A stretch of 64,000 nt of DNA, from the NCBI GenBank assembly GCA_008729055.1, contig SDUX01000002.1, positions 3,623,874 through 3,687,873 on the forward strand, given 5' to 3'. The translations under genes and the position numbers were made by a program. Numbering within the stretch: position 1 is the stretch's first letter; the number at the start of each line of letters is the position of its first letter. The stretch is from Pyropia haitanensis (Eukaryota > Rhodophyta > Bangiophyceae > Bangiales > Bangiaceae). Below, piece after piece: positions 31,287 to 43,183 of this stretch. The notes under the pieces were generated by a model that made no database searches, was not told where the DNA came from, and saw nothing but the letters and a program-made list of their open reading frames with translations.

Positions 31287-31590
31287 CCGCCCATGTGGAC
31301 GAGCCGCAGGCGGGCACGGACGGCGGGCGCCCATCGCCGCCACGTCCAGACCGCCGCGCCTCGGTTTGCCAGCGCCCCGTCCGACGCGGGTGACTTTCTT
31401 CCACTCCGTCCCCCGCGCCCCACCCGCCCCACATTGTCCCCCCCGCCCGCCCAGCCAGCCGCTTCCGCCCAAAACCATCCCCGCCCACAGTCGCTCCTCC
31501 CCTCCCCCCTCCCCTCCCTCCCCTGTGCCCCTCCTCCCAACCCCCCCCCCCACCCGCCCTACCCTCCCCCCCCCCCCCCCACCCCGTCCG
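31287..31590. other. C-run-rich intergenic segment
   Basis: About 300 bp dominated by runs of C from 31400 on (G-rich 3' tail for the minus-strand gene that follows). No gene seen. Confidence 0.45.
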
Positions 31591-31886
31591 TCACTGCCCC
31601 CCCCCCCCCCCCCCCCCTCCTTCCGCCGCCGCAGCAAGTACTTTTGCAGCCGCGACCGCACCTGCGTGGCGGTGCGGGTGCCAATGTGGTCGGCCATGGC
31701 CTGGAGGTTGGGCTTGGCGTCGCCGCTGCCGCCCCTCCCCCCGCCGCCGCCCGCCCCTGCGGAAGAGGACGACGCGGGCGCGGGGGGGATGCCGCCGGGC
31801 GTGCCGGCGCCGTACAGGCCGAGCGCGACGAGGAAGCGGTCGTGCTCGTCGGGCGTCCAGTACTTGACGGGCGGGCGCGCAGACGT

Positions 31887-31943
<57 letters not shown>

Positions 31944-32065
31944 GCCACCGCCGCCGGAAGGGGTGGTGCCACCCGGGGTGCCGCCGCCACCACCACCCAC
32001 GGCAGCGACGGCCGCGGCCGCGGCAGCCGCGGCGGCGGCGGCGGCGGCTCCCGCCGACCCCCCCC

Positions 32066-32107
<42 letters not shown>

Positions 32108-32136
32108 GGGGCGCGGGCGGGCTGGCGCCCGCCCCC

Positions 32137-32201
<65 letters not shown>

Positions 32202-33257
32202 GCGCGGTGGCGCGGGCGCTCCCCCCCCCGACGGTGGGTGGGGCGGCGGGTGGGGCGGTGGTGGCGGCGGCGCGTGGCGCGGGCGGCCCGCGGCGGCGCC
32301 GGCGCCACCAACCCCCCCCCCGCCCCCCCCCCCCTCCCCCCCCCTCCCCCCCCACCCGGAGGCACCCCCCCCCCCCCCCCAGGAGGCATCCCCCCCCCCC
32401 CGCCCCCAGGTAGGCCGCCGTCACGCGCAGGCTCCCCTCATCCGCCAGCGCACACACGTACGCGAGGTTGTCCTGCAGCGACCGGAGGAGGCGCGTCGCG
32501 TCGGCGAGCCGCCCGCCCGCCTGCGCCTCGACAATCGCGCCAATGAGCGCGTCGTTGGAGGAGAGCAGCTGGCTCACCCGCGCCGACGGGAGCGCCGCGA
32601 GGCCGCCGCCGCCAGTGGGCGGCGGCGGCGGCAGGGGCGCGGGGTGCAGTGGGGGGGGGGCGCCGGGGGGGACGCCGCCGCCGGGGCCACCCAAGGGGGG
32701 GGGGGGGTGGCCGCCCGCCAGCAGCGGCAGTGGCACGCCGCCCGCCGCGGCCGCCGCGGAGGTGGAGGGCATCGCCGCCAGCGGGAGGGGGTGCCCGAGC
32801 GGCGCCGCATGTTTGGGGTGGTGGCCGCCGCCGCCACCGCCAACGCCGCCGCCCAGACCTGGGGGTATTGGCGGCAGCAGCCCCGCAACCGCCGGGGCCG
32901 CCATCCCCCCCCCCCCCCCCCCCCACACCGCTGCTGCCACGCCCAGCGGGCACCCCCCCTCCCCCCGGCGGGCGCCCCCCCCCAGCGGCAGCAGCGACGG
33001 GTGGTGGTGGTGCGGGTGCGTGGGCGGTGGCGGTGGCGGTGGCGGCGGTGGTGGGGGCGGGAGGAGCTGTGGCGGGTGGGCGGGTCCGCCGCCCGGCAGG
33101 CCCGCCGGCGGCGACGGCGGCGTCAGGCCGGGCGGGAGGATGGGCGACGACGCGGTGGGGGGGGGGGGGGGTACACGCCGCCCCGGGGGGGGGGGCGCCG
33201 GTGGGGGGGGGGGGGGGGGGAGGCCGAGGCCGACCCGCGCCGCGGCCGGCCGTGCAT
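31591..33257 (-). CDS. SNH (SS18/GIF) domain plus single MYB repeat protein, frame broken
   Basis: Two recognisable domains lie on the minus strand in one apparently continuous coding stretch. First (32431-32580) is an SSXT/SNH domain: QLLSSNDALIGAIVEAQAGG, RLADATRLLRSLQDNLAYV and CALAD fit the plant GIF/AN3 and animal SS18 co-activator helix, which binds GRF/SWI-SNF partners. Second (31627-31872) is a single MYB/SANT repeat of the SHAQKYF-like class: KYWTPDEHDRFLVALGLYG, a Gly/Ser insert, then NLQAMADHIGTRTATQVRSR and LQKYLLRRR. Between and around them are Pro/His-rich and Ala/Gly homopolymers. The ATG at 33257 (MHGRPRRG) is the best start. Frame changes are required at C/G runs near 33165-33220, 32320-32400 and in the 31890-32210 GCC repeat. 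The stop at 31591 is the nearest plausible one. Whether this is one gene or two is the key doubt. Confidence 0.6.
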
Positions 33258-34204
33258 GAATGGGTCCAGTAGAGGGGGGGGGGGAGGGTAGGCGGGGGGA
33301 GGGGGAGGCAGCGTGGGGGGATGGGAGGAAAGAGGAAGGAGAGGAAGAGCAGGTGGGGGGGGGGGGGGGGGGACGGAGCGAGGCGGAAGGGGGGGGGGAA
33401 GGAGGGCGGTGATGCGGTGGGAAGGGCGGCGACGCAGGCGGGGGAACAAGAAAACGGGGAGGGGGGGAAGGGGACAGCGGCACCGCCGGCCGCCCCTCTC
33501 GATGGGATGGGCAAAGCGGGGAGGCGGCGGCGAAATGGGGAGGGGTCGCCCGCGGGTCACACGCCCGCCCACCGGGGCGGCGACACCGGCCGACCGGCCG
33601 CCGCGGCGTCGCGACGCGGCCGCGGCCGCGGACGGGGCACGAGTGGCAAGGCGGAGAGGGAGGGGGGGAAGCGCAGGGGAGGAGGGGGGGAGAAGCGCCG
33701 GGGGGGGGAAAGAGCGCGGCGGGGGGGGAAGGCGGAGAGTGGCGGCACCGACGCGGCCCGTGGCAGTGGACTGCCGGCGCGGCGAGGGGAGAGGGGACGG
33801 GGTGCGTGAGAGGGGCGGGGGTGGGAGGGCGGAGGGGCGGTGGGTGCGGTGGGTGGCGCACCCACGGGGGCGGTTGGTGGGTGCGGCGGCGATGGGCGAT
33901 GGCGAGGTGCCGGCGCCGCCGCGCGGCCGCCGCGGCCCGCGCCGTTTGCACCGGCGGCGCCCCCCCCCCCCCCCCCCACTCCGCCGCCACAAAAAAAAAA
34001 GCCCACGATCACGCGGGCAACCGCGCGGCGCGACCGTCCAGGCGCGCTCCGCCACCACTCAGCCCACCTCCCCCCCCCCCACCCCCCCACACCCCCACAC
34101 CCCCGCCACCCCACACGCAACACAAACGTAACCCAAAAAAAACAACAAAAAAAAACGGCGGCGTGATGACGCGCGCCGCCGCCGCGCGCGGCAGACGGAA
34201 AGCG

Positions 34205-34350
34205 GCGGGCGGCGCGTGGCGTGGCGTGGCGCGGCGCGGCGCGGCGCGGCGTGGCGCGGCGGGCGGACGGGCGGGCCGTCCCGTGCCGGCGTCCCGTCCC
34301 GTGCCGGTCCGGTCCGGTCCGGTCCGTACCCGCCCCGCCCCGCCGCGTCC
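34205..34350. repeat. GGCGY / GTCCG pentamer minisatellite
   Basis: A tract of GGCGT and GGCGC pentamers (about 34209-34262) followed by GTCCC/GTGCC and four GTCCG pentamers (about 34280-34325). It overlaps no gene I can support. Confidence 0.8.
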
Positions 34351-34706
34351 CGTCCGCGTCGTGCGCGACGCTGCCGCAGCCGGCCGACGACCCGACCGAG
34401 CAGAAAAGGGGGGGGGGGGGGGGGAGGCGCCAGCCACCGCCACCCCCCCCAGCCGCCGCCTCCACCTCCACCAAGGGGAGGGGCGGCGCGGCGATCCACC
34501 CGGCACCACCCGCACCACCACCCCCGCCGCCGCGGCACGTCACGCGCTCGTCACGCGCGCGGCGGCAGCGGCGGCGGCGGTGGCGGCGGTGGCGGCGGTG
34601 GCGGGGGGGGGGGGGGGGCGCCTCGGCCGCCCAAGCGTCGGACCGTGCCACGCCTGGCAGCCACGCCTGGGGGGCGGGCGCCCCAACCACCGCCGCCGAC
34701 GCCACC

Positions 34707-34740
<34 letters not shown>

Positions 34741-35986
34741 TGCCCGCCCGCCGCGCCTCTCTCCCCTACACCGCCCCCGCCCGAGGGTCTCTACCGCCCG
34801 CCCGCCGCCGCCGCCTTACGCAGAGGGGTGTTGCTCCGTCGGCTCGTGTGGGGGCGGCGGCCGCCACCGGCTCGCCTTTGCCACGGCTCGTTGGGAGCTC
34901 GGGTCCCCTCCCCACCTCGATCCCTCCCTCGTCCCCCCCCCCCCCCCCCCTCTCCAAGCCGTCCCCATGCATGGGCGGCTGTGGACACTGTCAAGCAGAA
35001 GACGCGACGGTGTCGCCGCGGTGGGGTGGGCAGGCGCGGAGGTTTTGGCGGCGCGGCGGGTGGCGTGCTGGTTCCCGCCACCGCCGCCGGCGACCGTGCG
35101 CGCCAAAACCGCCACCCACCACCGGTGGTGGCCCGTGGCAACGTCCTTGGTTGCGCCGGCGCGCCGTCGGACCCGCACCGTCGCCGCCGACGCCCACCGC
35201 GACTGGCGAAAGAAAATCAAAAGCGGGGCCAATCACCGAAAAGTGTGGCGCAGATGCCCAGCCGCCGCAGACGAGCCCCGACCCTGTGGCTGAGGTAGCG
35301 TGCCCCTTCCCAATCCGCGCCTCCTAGCCCCCCCCCAGACCCCCCTCCGTCGGTGCTGTCGTATGACGTGAGGCGGCGGGCAGTGCGTCTGCCGCGTGTC
35401 AGGGTCGCCGCCCGCCGGCCGGGCCTCCCCTCGCGCCACCGCGGACACAGCCGTTTTACAGCCGCCCGACGGGCACAGCGTAGGCCCCGTCTCCTCTCTC
35501 CTTTTTTGCCCCCCGCCCTTTGCTTCGTGGCGTCGGCGCTTCCAGTTGCACGCGCAGCGGCGGAGGGTGCGGCTGGCGGGGGGCGGTTTGGACGAGACTG
35601 CCCTGGCCGTCAGCGGCGTCGGCCACTCCCCCCTCCCGACCCCCCTTGCGTGCCGCTCGCTTCCAGCATGTCCCGCTGGCACCCGCGAGCGCCCGTGGCC
35701 ATAGGCCACGCGACCCACCCTTCCCCCCCCTTCCCCGGCCGCTGCCGTCAGTCACACAAGAGAACACTGTGGTGCTTTGACGGCCGCCCAACGGCGTGAC
35801 GAATGGTCCATGACGGCGGGTTGCGCGCGCATCGCCGAGGTCGCGGAGGCCTCAAACCCACGCCAGCTGCAGAGGCTGTCGTTGCTTGGGAGCGCGGACA
35901 GCCTTGGCAGACACAGCCACCCTCCTCCCCCCCCCCCTCCCCCCCCCGCTTCCCAACCCCAACCCGCCGATGCACAAGAGAATACC

Positions 35987-36021
35987 GTAGTGCGGTCACC
36001 GCACTACCGTCACGGTGACGG
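35987..36021. repeat. Two adjacent perfect palindromes
   Basis: GTAGTGCGGT-C-ACCGCACTAC (35987-36007, 10-bp arms) is immediately followed by CCGTCAC-G-GTGACGG (36007-36021, 7-bp arms). They lie in a copy of a sequence that also begins, without the palindrome, at about 35755 (CACAAGAGAAC...) and shares a CGAAYGGTCCAT element (35810 and 36043). Confidence 0.8.
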
Positions 36022-37432
36022 TCCTCTGCAACGGCTCGGCGAACGGTCCATTACGGCTCCGTGCGCAAGTCTGGGCCGCTGCGCGTTGGGGGGGCGGCGG
36101 CGGGTCTCTGGAGGAGGGCTCGGAGCCGCGGCAGACTCGTGGCGGCAGCGCGCCCTGGCGCAAGCCGTTGCGAGTTTGAAGCCAGCCGGCACGGGAAAGA
36201 CGCCAGACACGTGGCCTCTGCCGCCACCGCCGATGGCCGCCGCCACCGACGCCATCCGCCCCCCCCGCCCACCGAGGGCGGCGACTCCCCCCCCTCACCC
36301 CCGCCACCCGCCTCCGCTCTCCCTGTGAAGCCCCTCGTGCGCCAAGTGCAGCGCCCCCCCCCCCCCCCCCTCCCCTGCGTCAGCCGCCCACCGCCATGGT
36401 CGCCGACGCTGGGGGGTGGCGTCCACGACGGAGAAGGCCCCGCCCCAACATCGCCCATCCCCCCCTCCCCCCGGAAACCCGAGCCCCCCCTCCCACCGCA
36501 GCCGCCGCCGCCCCTTCGCCCCAAAGCGACCCCCCGAGCCCACCCCCCCCGCCGCCCCCCCCCCCCCCCCCCTGTCATGTATAGACTAGCGCATGTTCAT
36601 ACCGCAACCGCATTGCGTGCGCGGCATAGAACGGGAGCACGAACGAAACGGGCCGCCAGCAAAGCGCAAAAAAAAGAAAATGGCGGCGCCTCCCGCTACC
36701 CGACCGAGGTCAAACCTGTGGTAGTATCACGAGAGAGACGGCGCACATACGAAGCTGTAATGCACTGTTGATCGATGGGAGAGCAGATCGAGTCATATCG
36801 AACATTTCATCATCGCGCTTTCGGCAAAGGCTCATTGAGAACGGGCCTTGGCGGCCGGTCTCGGGCCTATCAAGTTCTCAATTGAATCTCGTCCACGTGA
36901 CCTCTTCGATGGGGACTTGGTGTGCAGCGACGATGCCAAGCGTTTTTTTTTGCTTGGAGGAACAGGCGCGTGCAAGACCGAAACAGGACCAAAGTAGGAA
37001 ACACGGATCGTGGTCAAGAAATGGGTGTGTCCGACTGGATGCAGTTCCGCAAATGTGCAATCACGAGTATTTCACATGTAATTCATGTGACTTGGTGCTC
37101 GTTGATCTCCCGCGAGCACGGGGTGGATCTGATGACACGTGGGAGCAGCGACCCCAGCGGCCGTGGGCGGCGGCAGCCACCCAATCCATCGACCCCAGAA
37201 CGTGGCCTGCCGACCACCCGATGCTCTCCCGACACCCCGTTCCGCCGCCATAGCCACCCGCCACGACGCCAGCTGTCGCGTCTCCCTCCCCCTTTGCTGC
37301 GTTCCCCCTGTCGTACCCGCCACCTTTTGCCGCTGTGCGCTTCCGCCGTCTTGTTTGTCGTTTGGCGTTTCCATTCCCCCCTACCGGTCGCCCCTGCCAC
37401 TGTCCGGCCCCGCCGCCGCAGCAGCCACCGGC

Positions 37433-38700
37433 ATGGTGGCCTTTGTGCCCGCGCTGCCCCTCCGGGCGTCGGCTGTGCACGGCGCTGCCGTCCGCCGTGC
37501 GCCCGCACCGGTGCGGGCGGTGACGCCGCGCATGAGCATTGCCGAGGTGGACGTCTACTTCCCCAATGAGAAGCGTCATGAAGGTGCGTTTGTGGGAGCG
37601 ATGGTCGTCTGGTTGCTGGGGAGGGTGGCGGCTGGCCGGTCGTGCTGGGTTGCGACGAGGCACGTGGTGCGGCGGCTGAAGGCCTCCGTGGGGGGCGGGC
37701 GCGAAGCAGTAACCCCTGGGGGTGCAAGTGGAGTTGGAGTATTGAGTGTGTGGCTCGCCACCCTCGATGCTGCACTGATTGTCATCCGCGGGACGGAGGC
37801 GAGTGCAGCCTCCCGGCTGCTTGCATCCGCTTCCATGCTGCTGAGCCCAGCTACAAGCTTAGGGGGCGGGGGGGCGTGAAGAGGTGGCGCCGTGCTTTGT
37901 ATATTGTGGATGGTGGGCGACCCTGGTGAGGGGTTTATCGCGTCCTGCCCCCTGTGGCAGCGGTAGTGATTCTTCTGGGCTGTCTTTTGTCCAGCGCCGC
38001 GCGGCGGCAACGTGCGCGCCTTCCTGTGCCACTGGTTTGGCTTCTGATTGTGCGTCGTGGACTGCCGTTCTTGGCAACCCTGGGCGCGGCCAACTGACGT
38101 TGCATCTTGTTGCTCTTGTGTCGTCCCCCTCCCTCTGCTGGATCGCCACAGCCCCCTTCATCAGCTTTGACGGCGAGAAGGGCTTCAAGCTGGAGATGAA
38201 GCGCGTCGCTGCGTTTGCCGAGGTAGACGACGACGCGGGGTCGCTCTTTGACTATGACGTCGACCGCGTACGTGTTTGCCGCTCTTGCTCTGCTACTGCG
38301 GGTTTTGGGGAGGGTGCCGTCTTGTGTCCAACGGGTGGAAACTGTGGGTGCAGAAATGTCACGCCGCCAGCCGCCTCGCGGTGCTGCGAGCGTTGTGCTT
38401 GACGCAACAGACTGCTGACGTGGGTGTTGTTCTCGTTTCCTGTGTTCCGCCCCGTCCTCTATTTCTTGGCACGACCTGCTGTCCTGTGCTGCTCCCCGCG
38501 CTGCTCTCTCCATCCACGCGTGCCCCCCCCCCAACGCTCAGTTCATTCCCAACAAGCCGGCGCCCTCCCCCGGCGCGGGCTGGTCCTCGGGCGACGGCCG
38601 GCGGGTGCCGATGAAGGGCACCACCGGGTCGTTTACGCAGCCCAACCTGCGCCAGTACGGGCCGTTCCCAGACTTCCTCAAGCGCTCGTGCGACTTGTAA
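37433..38700 (+). CDS. Small plastid-targeted protein of unknown function, three exons
   Basis: Exons 37433-37583, 38152-38267 and 38542-38700 give 141 residues. Introns are GTGCGT...CACAG (568 nt, phase 1) and GTACGT...GCTCAG (274 nt, phase 0). The N-terminus (MVAFVPALPLRASAVHG, then VRAVTPRMS) has the shape of red-algal plastid transit peptides, with cleavage likely near the RM-S. The mature part is hydrophilic: VDVYFPNEKRHE, then FISFDGEKGFKLEMKRVAAF, an acidic EVDDDAG, FDYDVDRFIPNKP, and QPNLRQYGPFPDFLKRSCDL at the end. It has no membrane helix. I do not recognise it; stroma or thylakoid periphery, perhaps bound to a photosystem or other complex, is a guess. Exon-intron calls are supported by clean frame joins and by the strong composition contrast. 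No homopolymer break. Confidence 0.75.
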
Positions 38701-39044
38701 ACGCGGCCACGGTCGGCATTGTGTAACCGGGGGGGGGGGGTGAGGGGGGGGCGCGCGCCCGCTGTGTGGGTCCGCCACTGCCGCCGGGTCCGTTGCGGCG
38801 GTGGTGGAGGCGGGCGGGGCGTCCTGGCCGAGGAGCGCGGGTAGGGGGGGCGGCGTGGCGGCGACGGTTTTTTGACCGTGGGTCCGTGGCGCCGCGCGAG
38901 CGCGGCGGACGCGTCGGCGCCGCGGCCACACGCCGCACGCCGCCCCGCCGCCGCCGCTGCCGGTCGTCAGAGTGTCACGCTGAGCCACGGGCGGCGTCCC
39001 GTTCTTTTCTTCTTCTGTCTGACGCGCCTCGTCTTTGACGGCAC
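38701..39044. other. Intergenic segment
   Basis: A G-rich start after the preceding stop (38728-38752), then mixed sequence. No gene seen; it may contain the 3' end of the minus-strand gene that follows. Confidence 0.4.
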
Positions 39045-39918
39045 GTGCTCCGCAGCATGGACGGCCCAGGGCGGCGACCCCCCCCCCGCGCCCACCCCTC
39101 CCACGGCGGCGCCGACCTACCGCCCCCACACCCCCCCACCCAGTCGGCCAGGTCCCGCCCCACCGCCGCGGCAAACGCGTCAAACGGGTCGACCTTGCCG
39201 CGGCGCCCCCCCCCCCCCCCCACCATCGCCTCCCCCCCCCCCCCGAGCCACGCGCCCACGCCTTGCGCAGCAGCACCCCCCGCGTCGGCGCGCCGCCGCC
39301 GTCACTCGCCAACCGCAGCAGCGCGCCGCCGCCACCGCCCGGCAGCCGCAGCCGCAGCACCAGGTGCCCCGCCGCGGTGGCGCCACCGCCCCAACCGCCG
39401 CCACCGTCGCCACCACCACCACCACCGCCGCCGCCGCCGCCCCCACCACCCCCCCCTCGCGACGCCGTTGCGGCCGGCGGCCGGCGGCTCGGTCGGAGCG
39501 CGACGCCCACCGCCGCGCCGTGGCGAACCGCCGCGGCGGCGGCGGCCGCCGCCGCGAGCGCCACCCCCACCGGCTGGGCGGGCAGCTCCCGCCGGCCGGC
39601 TGGTGACGGTGGCAACGGCGGCGGCGGCGGCGGCGGCGGTGACGCGGGCGGTGCTGGGGGGGGGGGCGGGGCGCCGCCCGCCGGCCGACGCGGGGGAGGA
39701 GGGAGGGGCGGCCGCTGCCGCCGCGGCCGCCACGCCCGCCGCCACCGCCGCCACCGCCGCCGCCGCCGCCGCTGCCGCCGCCGCCGCCGCCGACGCCGAC
39801 GCTGTCCACGATGGCGGGGAAGGGAGCGCCGGGCGGTGCCGCCGCCGCCGCCGCCGGACGAGCCGGGTGCACCAGCAGCGCCACCGCCGCGGCGAGCGGC
39901 CGGCCGCCGTCCGTGTCG

Positions 39919-39962
<44 letters not shown>

Positions 39963-40069
39963 GGCCACCGCCGCGGCGGCGGCGCGGCTGGGGCCAGAGA
40001 CGGAGAAGAGGCGGCGACGCAAACCGGGCGTCCCGTCCGCCCCGCCGCCGCCATCCCCCGTGCCGCGGA

Positions 40070-40105
<36 letters not shown>

Positions 40106-41359
40106 GCGTGTCGCCATCCCCCCCCTCCGCACCGTCGGGGCCGCCACCGCCGGTGCTCCCCGCGGCACCCGCCGGCGGCGGTCCACCGGCAGCACCCCCC
40201 ACCGTCCGCGACGGCGGCAGCCCCGCCGCGGCGGGCGCGGCCGCGTCGGCCGGCTCGCCGCGCCACCGCCGACCGCCGCCACCCCCGTGACGGCCCGTCA
40301 CGGAGCCGCCACGGACGGGCGGCGGCGGCGGCGGCGGCACGGGCGGCGGCGGCGGTGGGCGCACCCCCGCCGCGGCGGCGAGGAGCGCCAGCGCCGCGCC
40401 AACGACGGCGGGTGGCCCCAGCAGGTGCGCCGCCGCCGCGGCAGACAGCACCGAGGTGAGGGCGGGGAGTGGCGGCGGCGGCGGCGGCGCCGCCGCGGGC
40501 GTCCCGGTGGTGGCGGTGGTGCCGGTGGTGGCGGAGGCGGGCGGACCGGGGGGGGGGGGGGGGGGGGTGAGCAGCCGCGCGAGGCCGGCAATGATGGTCG
40601 CGGCGGTGGGGGTGGTTGGGGGGGGTGCGCCTGTGGGGGGGGGGGGCGGGAAGGGGATGGGGGGGCGGGGGGGGGGGGGCGTGTCGCCCGCCGCGCCAGG
40701 GGGGGGACCCGCTCGGGGCTCGCCGCGCACGTGCCGCCCGTGGCGGCGGTGGGGGTGCCGGCGGTGGCCAACCACCCGCCACCACCACCACCACCACCAC
40801 CCCCACCACCACCACCACCACCACCACCACCACCACCACCACCGCCGCCGCCGCCACCACCACCACCACCACCACGCGCGGCGGCCATACCACGCGCAAA
40901 CGCGCCGCCGCGGGCGGGCGACGCGGCCGCCGCGGCGGCCGGCCGCGACGGCGGCGGCCGCCACCCGACCGTGCCGGCCGGCCGTGGCGGGGTGGTGGCG
41001 CCAATGGTGGCGCCCGCGGGGGGGGAGCGCCGGCGGCTCCCCGTGGGGGGGGTGGCGGCACCGCCTGCAGCCGCCGCTGGGGGTGGTGCTGCCGCTGCCA
41101 CTGGGGGGGGGGGGGGGGGGGGGGGGTGCCCGTAACGGCGGCGTGGCGCCGGCGGCGGTGGCTGGGGGGGGGGGGGGGAGGGGGGGTTGGCCGCCGTGGG
41201 GGGGATGACCGCTGGGGAGGTGGTGACCGCTGGGGGGGGGGGGGGGGGGGGGGGGGGCGATGGTGTAGCCGTCGGGGGGGCGGCGGCGGTGGCGGCGGTG
41301 GCGGCCGCCGCCGCCGCCCCGGCCGCCCGCCGCCGGCGCGTGTCGCCCACCGACGGTGG

Positions 41360-41390
<31 letters not shown>

Positions 41391-42913
41391 GCCGCGGCCG
41401 CCGGCGGCAGGGCGGCGGCGGCAGCGTCGGGCGTGGCGGCGAGGGGCACCGCCGCCGCCGCCGCCGCCGCCACTGCCGCCGCCGCCGCGGCGGCGGCGGC
41501 GGTCGTCCCCGCCGCCGCGGGTGCGGCCGGCGGCCGCGGCAGTGGCGGCGGTGGGGTGGCCGTGACCGCCGTGGCGGCCGGCACGGCCGCCGCCACCGCC
41601 GCCGCCGTCGTCGTGGACGGTGGTGGTGGTGGTGGCGACGGCGGCGGCGGCGGCGGCGGGGAGGGCGGCGGTGGCGGCGGTGGGGGGGGCACGCCCGCGG
41701 TGGCCGCCGGGCGGGGCGTGGCGTCCCCGCCGCGGTCGCTGCCGCTGTCGCCGTCGTCCTCCCAGCCGCCGCCATCGTCGCGCAGCGACACCCGCTCCGC
41801 GTCCGAGTAGTCGGTGCCGTCGCGATCGTCCACGCCAGCACGGGACGCCGCCAAGGTGGCGGCGGCGGCGGCCGCCCCACTGACGCCGCCGCCGCCGCCA
41901 CGCGTGCCCGCCGCCGCCACCGGCGTGGCGCCGCCCGCCGCCGCCGTCGGCGGCGCAGCCACCGCCGCCGGTGGTCCCCCTTCCGTCACCGCCACCGCCG
42001 CCGTCGCCGTCATCACCCACCGCGCCCGCACAGGCAGTGGCGGGCGACGGGCGGCGCCGCTGGTGCCGCCGCCGCCGTCACCCCCACCCCCACCGCCGCG
42101 GCGGCCGCCACCCCCACCCCCACCCCCACCGCCGGCCGACACGCGACGGCGTGGGGAGGCCGCCCGGCCGCCGCGGCGGTCCCGCCCGCCCCGCTCCGCG
42201 GCGTGCCGCCGTCGCCGCCACGCCGTCGGTGGGGGTGGCCGTGGCGGCGCCGCCGCCGCGGCGGCCGCAGCAGCAGGCGTGTACGCCCAGCGGCGGGCGG
42301 GTGGCAGCGGCGTGGCGGGCCGACCGCCACGGGCGGCGGCAGCGGGGGCGGCCGCGGCGGCACCGCCGCCGCCGCGGTGGCGGCCGCCGTCGCCGCCGCG
42401 CCGCGGCGTGTGCGCCGTGGCGCCCTCGGCGGCGGCGGTGCGCGCGGCTCGGCCGCCGCCACCGCCGCCGCCGCCGTCCGTCCCGCCATCGTCGCCGCTG
42501 CTGCCGCTGCCGCCGTCCCCACCGCCGCGGCCGGCACCACCACCGGCCACCGCCGGCGGGGGTGCCCACTTGGCATTGACCCGAAACGGCACGCCGCCAC
42601 TCGCGTCGCCGTCTGACGGCGGCTCGGCGTCTACGGCCGCGGCCGCGTCGGCCGCCGCCCGCGCGGCTGCCGCCGCGGCGGCTACTGCCGCCGCCGACGC
42701 CGCGGCCGGCCGCCGCCACCGCCACCGCTCCCGGTCCGGGCCACCGCCGCGGCGCCGTCGGTCACCGCCGCCGCCGCCGCTGCCGCCACCACCACCGCCG
42801 CCGCCGCCGCCGCCGCCACCGCCGCCGCTGCTCGCCACCGACGCCGCGTCGGCGTCGGCGTCGTCGCCGCTGTCGAGGACGCGGAGCCAGGCGGTGCGGC
42901 CGCGGGAGCCCAT
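39045..42913 (-). CDS. Large low-complexity protein, unrecognised, frame broken
   Basis: The ATG at 42913 (MGSRGRTAWLRVLDSGDDAD) opens an 871-residue frame to 40298. It contains Ala, Pro, Gly and Arg homopolymers with a few ordinary segments: VPFRVNAKWAPP near 42570 and DDRDGTDYSDAERVSLRDDGGGW near 41800. In other frames further down there is a possible hydrophobic hairpin (ALTSVLSAAAAAHLLG, GAALALLAAAAGV; about 40380-40480). Near 39180-39380 come HLVLRLRLPGG, LLRLASDGGGAPTRGVLLRKAW and VDPFDAFAAAVGRDLADWVG. These suggest one long protein broken by G/C runs and the CCA repeat at 40780-40875. I cannot name a family, and the lower boundary is approximate. Composition resembles the other coding regions, but part of it could be non-coding. 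Confidence 0.35.
40780..40875. repeat. (CCA)n microsatellite
   Basis: Near-continuous CCA/ACC triplets on the plus strand, interrupted by a short CCG block. It lies in the probable coding region of the minus-strand gene (GGT/Gly-Gly-Trp type in frame). Confidence 0.9.
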
Positions 42914-43152
42914 CGCCGGGTTGTCGTGGCGGGGGCGGGAGGCTCAGCGGGTAGGGGAGCGTCCACGTCGAATGGGGGAGAGAGGGGGGGAGGGAAGGTG
43001 TGGCCGGCGCGCACGCCGCGCCACCCACGGGAATGGCGAGGCAGGCGCACGCCGCCAGGGGGACGGCCGCCTTGACCGCGTGAGGAGACCGGTGCACACC
43101 CCGCGTCCGCGGGAGGGGGAGGAGACGCCGACGCGGCGGACGCGGGCCGCCA

Positions 43153-43183
<31 letters not shown>

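Larger units (their letters stand above)
33258..37432. other. 4.2 kb gene-free, repeat-rich region
   Basis: No recognisable gene on either strand. 33258-33480 is G-rich (C-rich leader of the SNH-MYB gene). 34205-34350 is a pentamer minisatellite. 35755-36050 holds a diverged short duplication, and 35987-36021 two adjacent palindromes. 36580-37130 is a low-GC patch of mixed sequence. 37250-37430 becomes C/T-rich before the ATG at 37433. Open frames are Pro/Arg-rich shadows. Confidence 0.5.

Noticed and set aside
39180..42020. Very long minus-strand open frame of Gly/Arg/His homopolymers overlapping the 42913 gene
   Set aside because: At about 75% GC, stop-free frames over triplet repeats arise in several frames at once. 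Only short islands in it look protein-like, and I treat those as pieces of the neighbouring gene.
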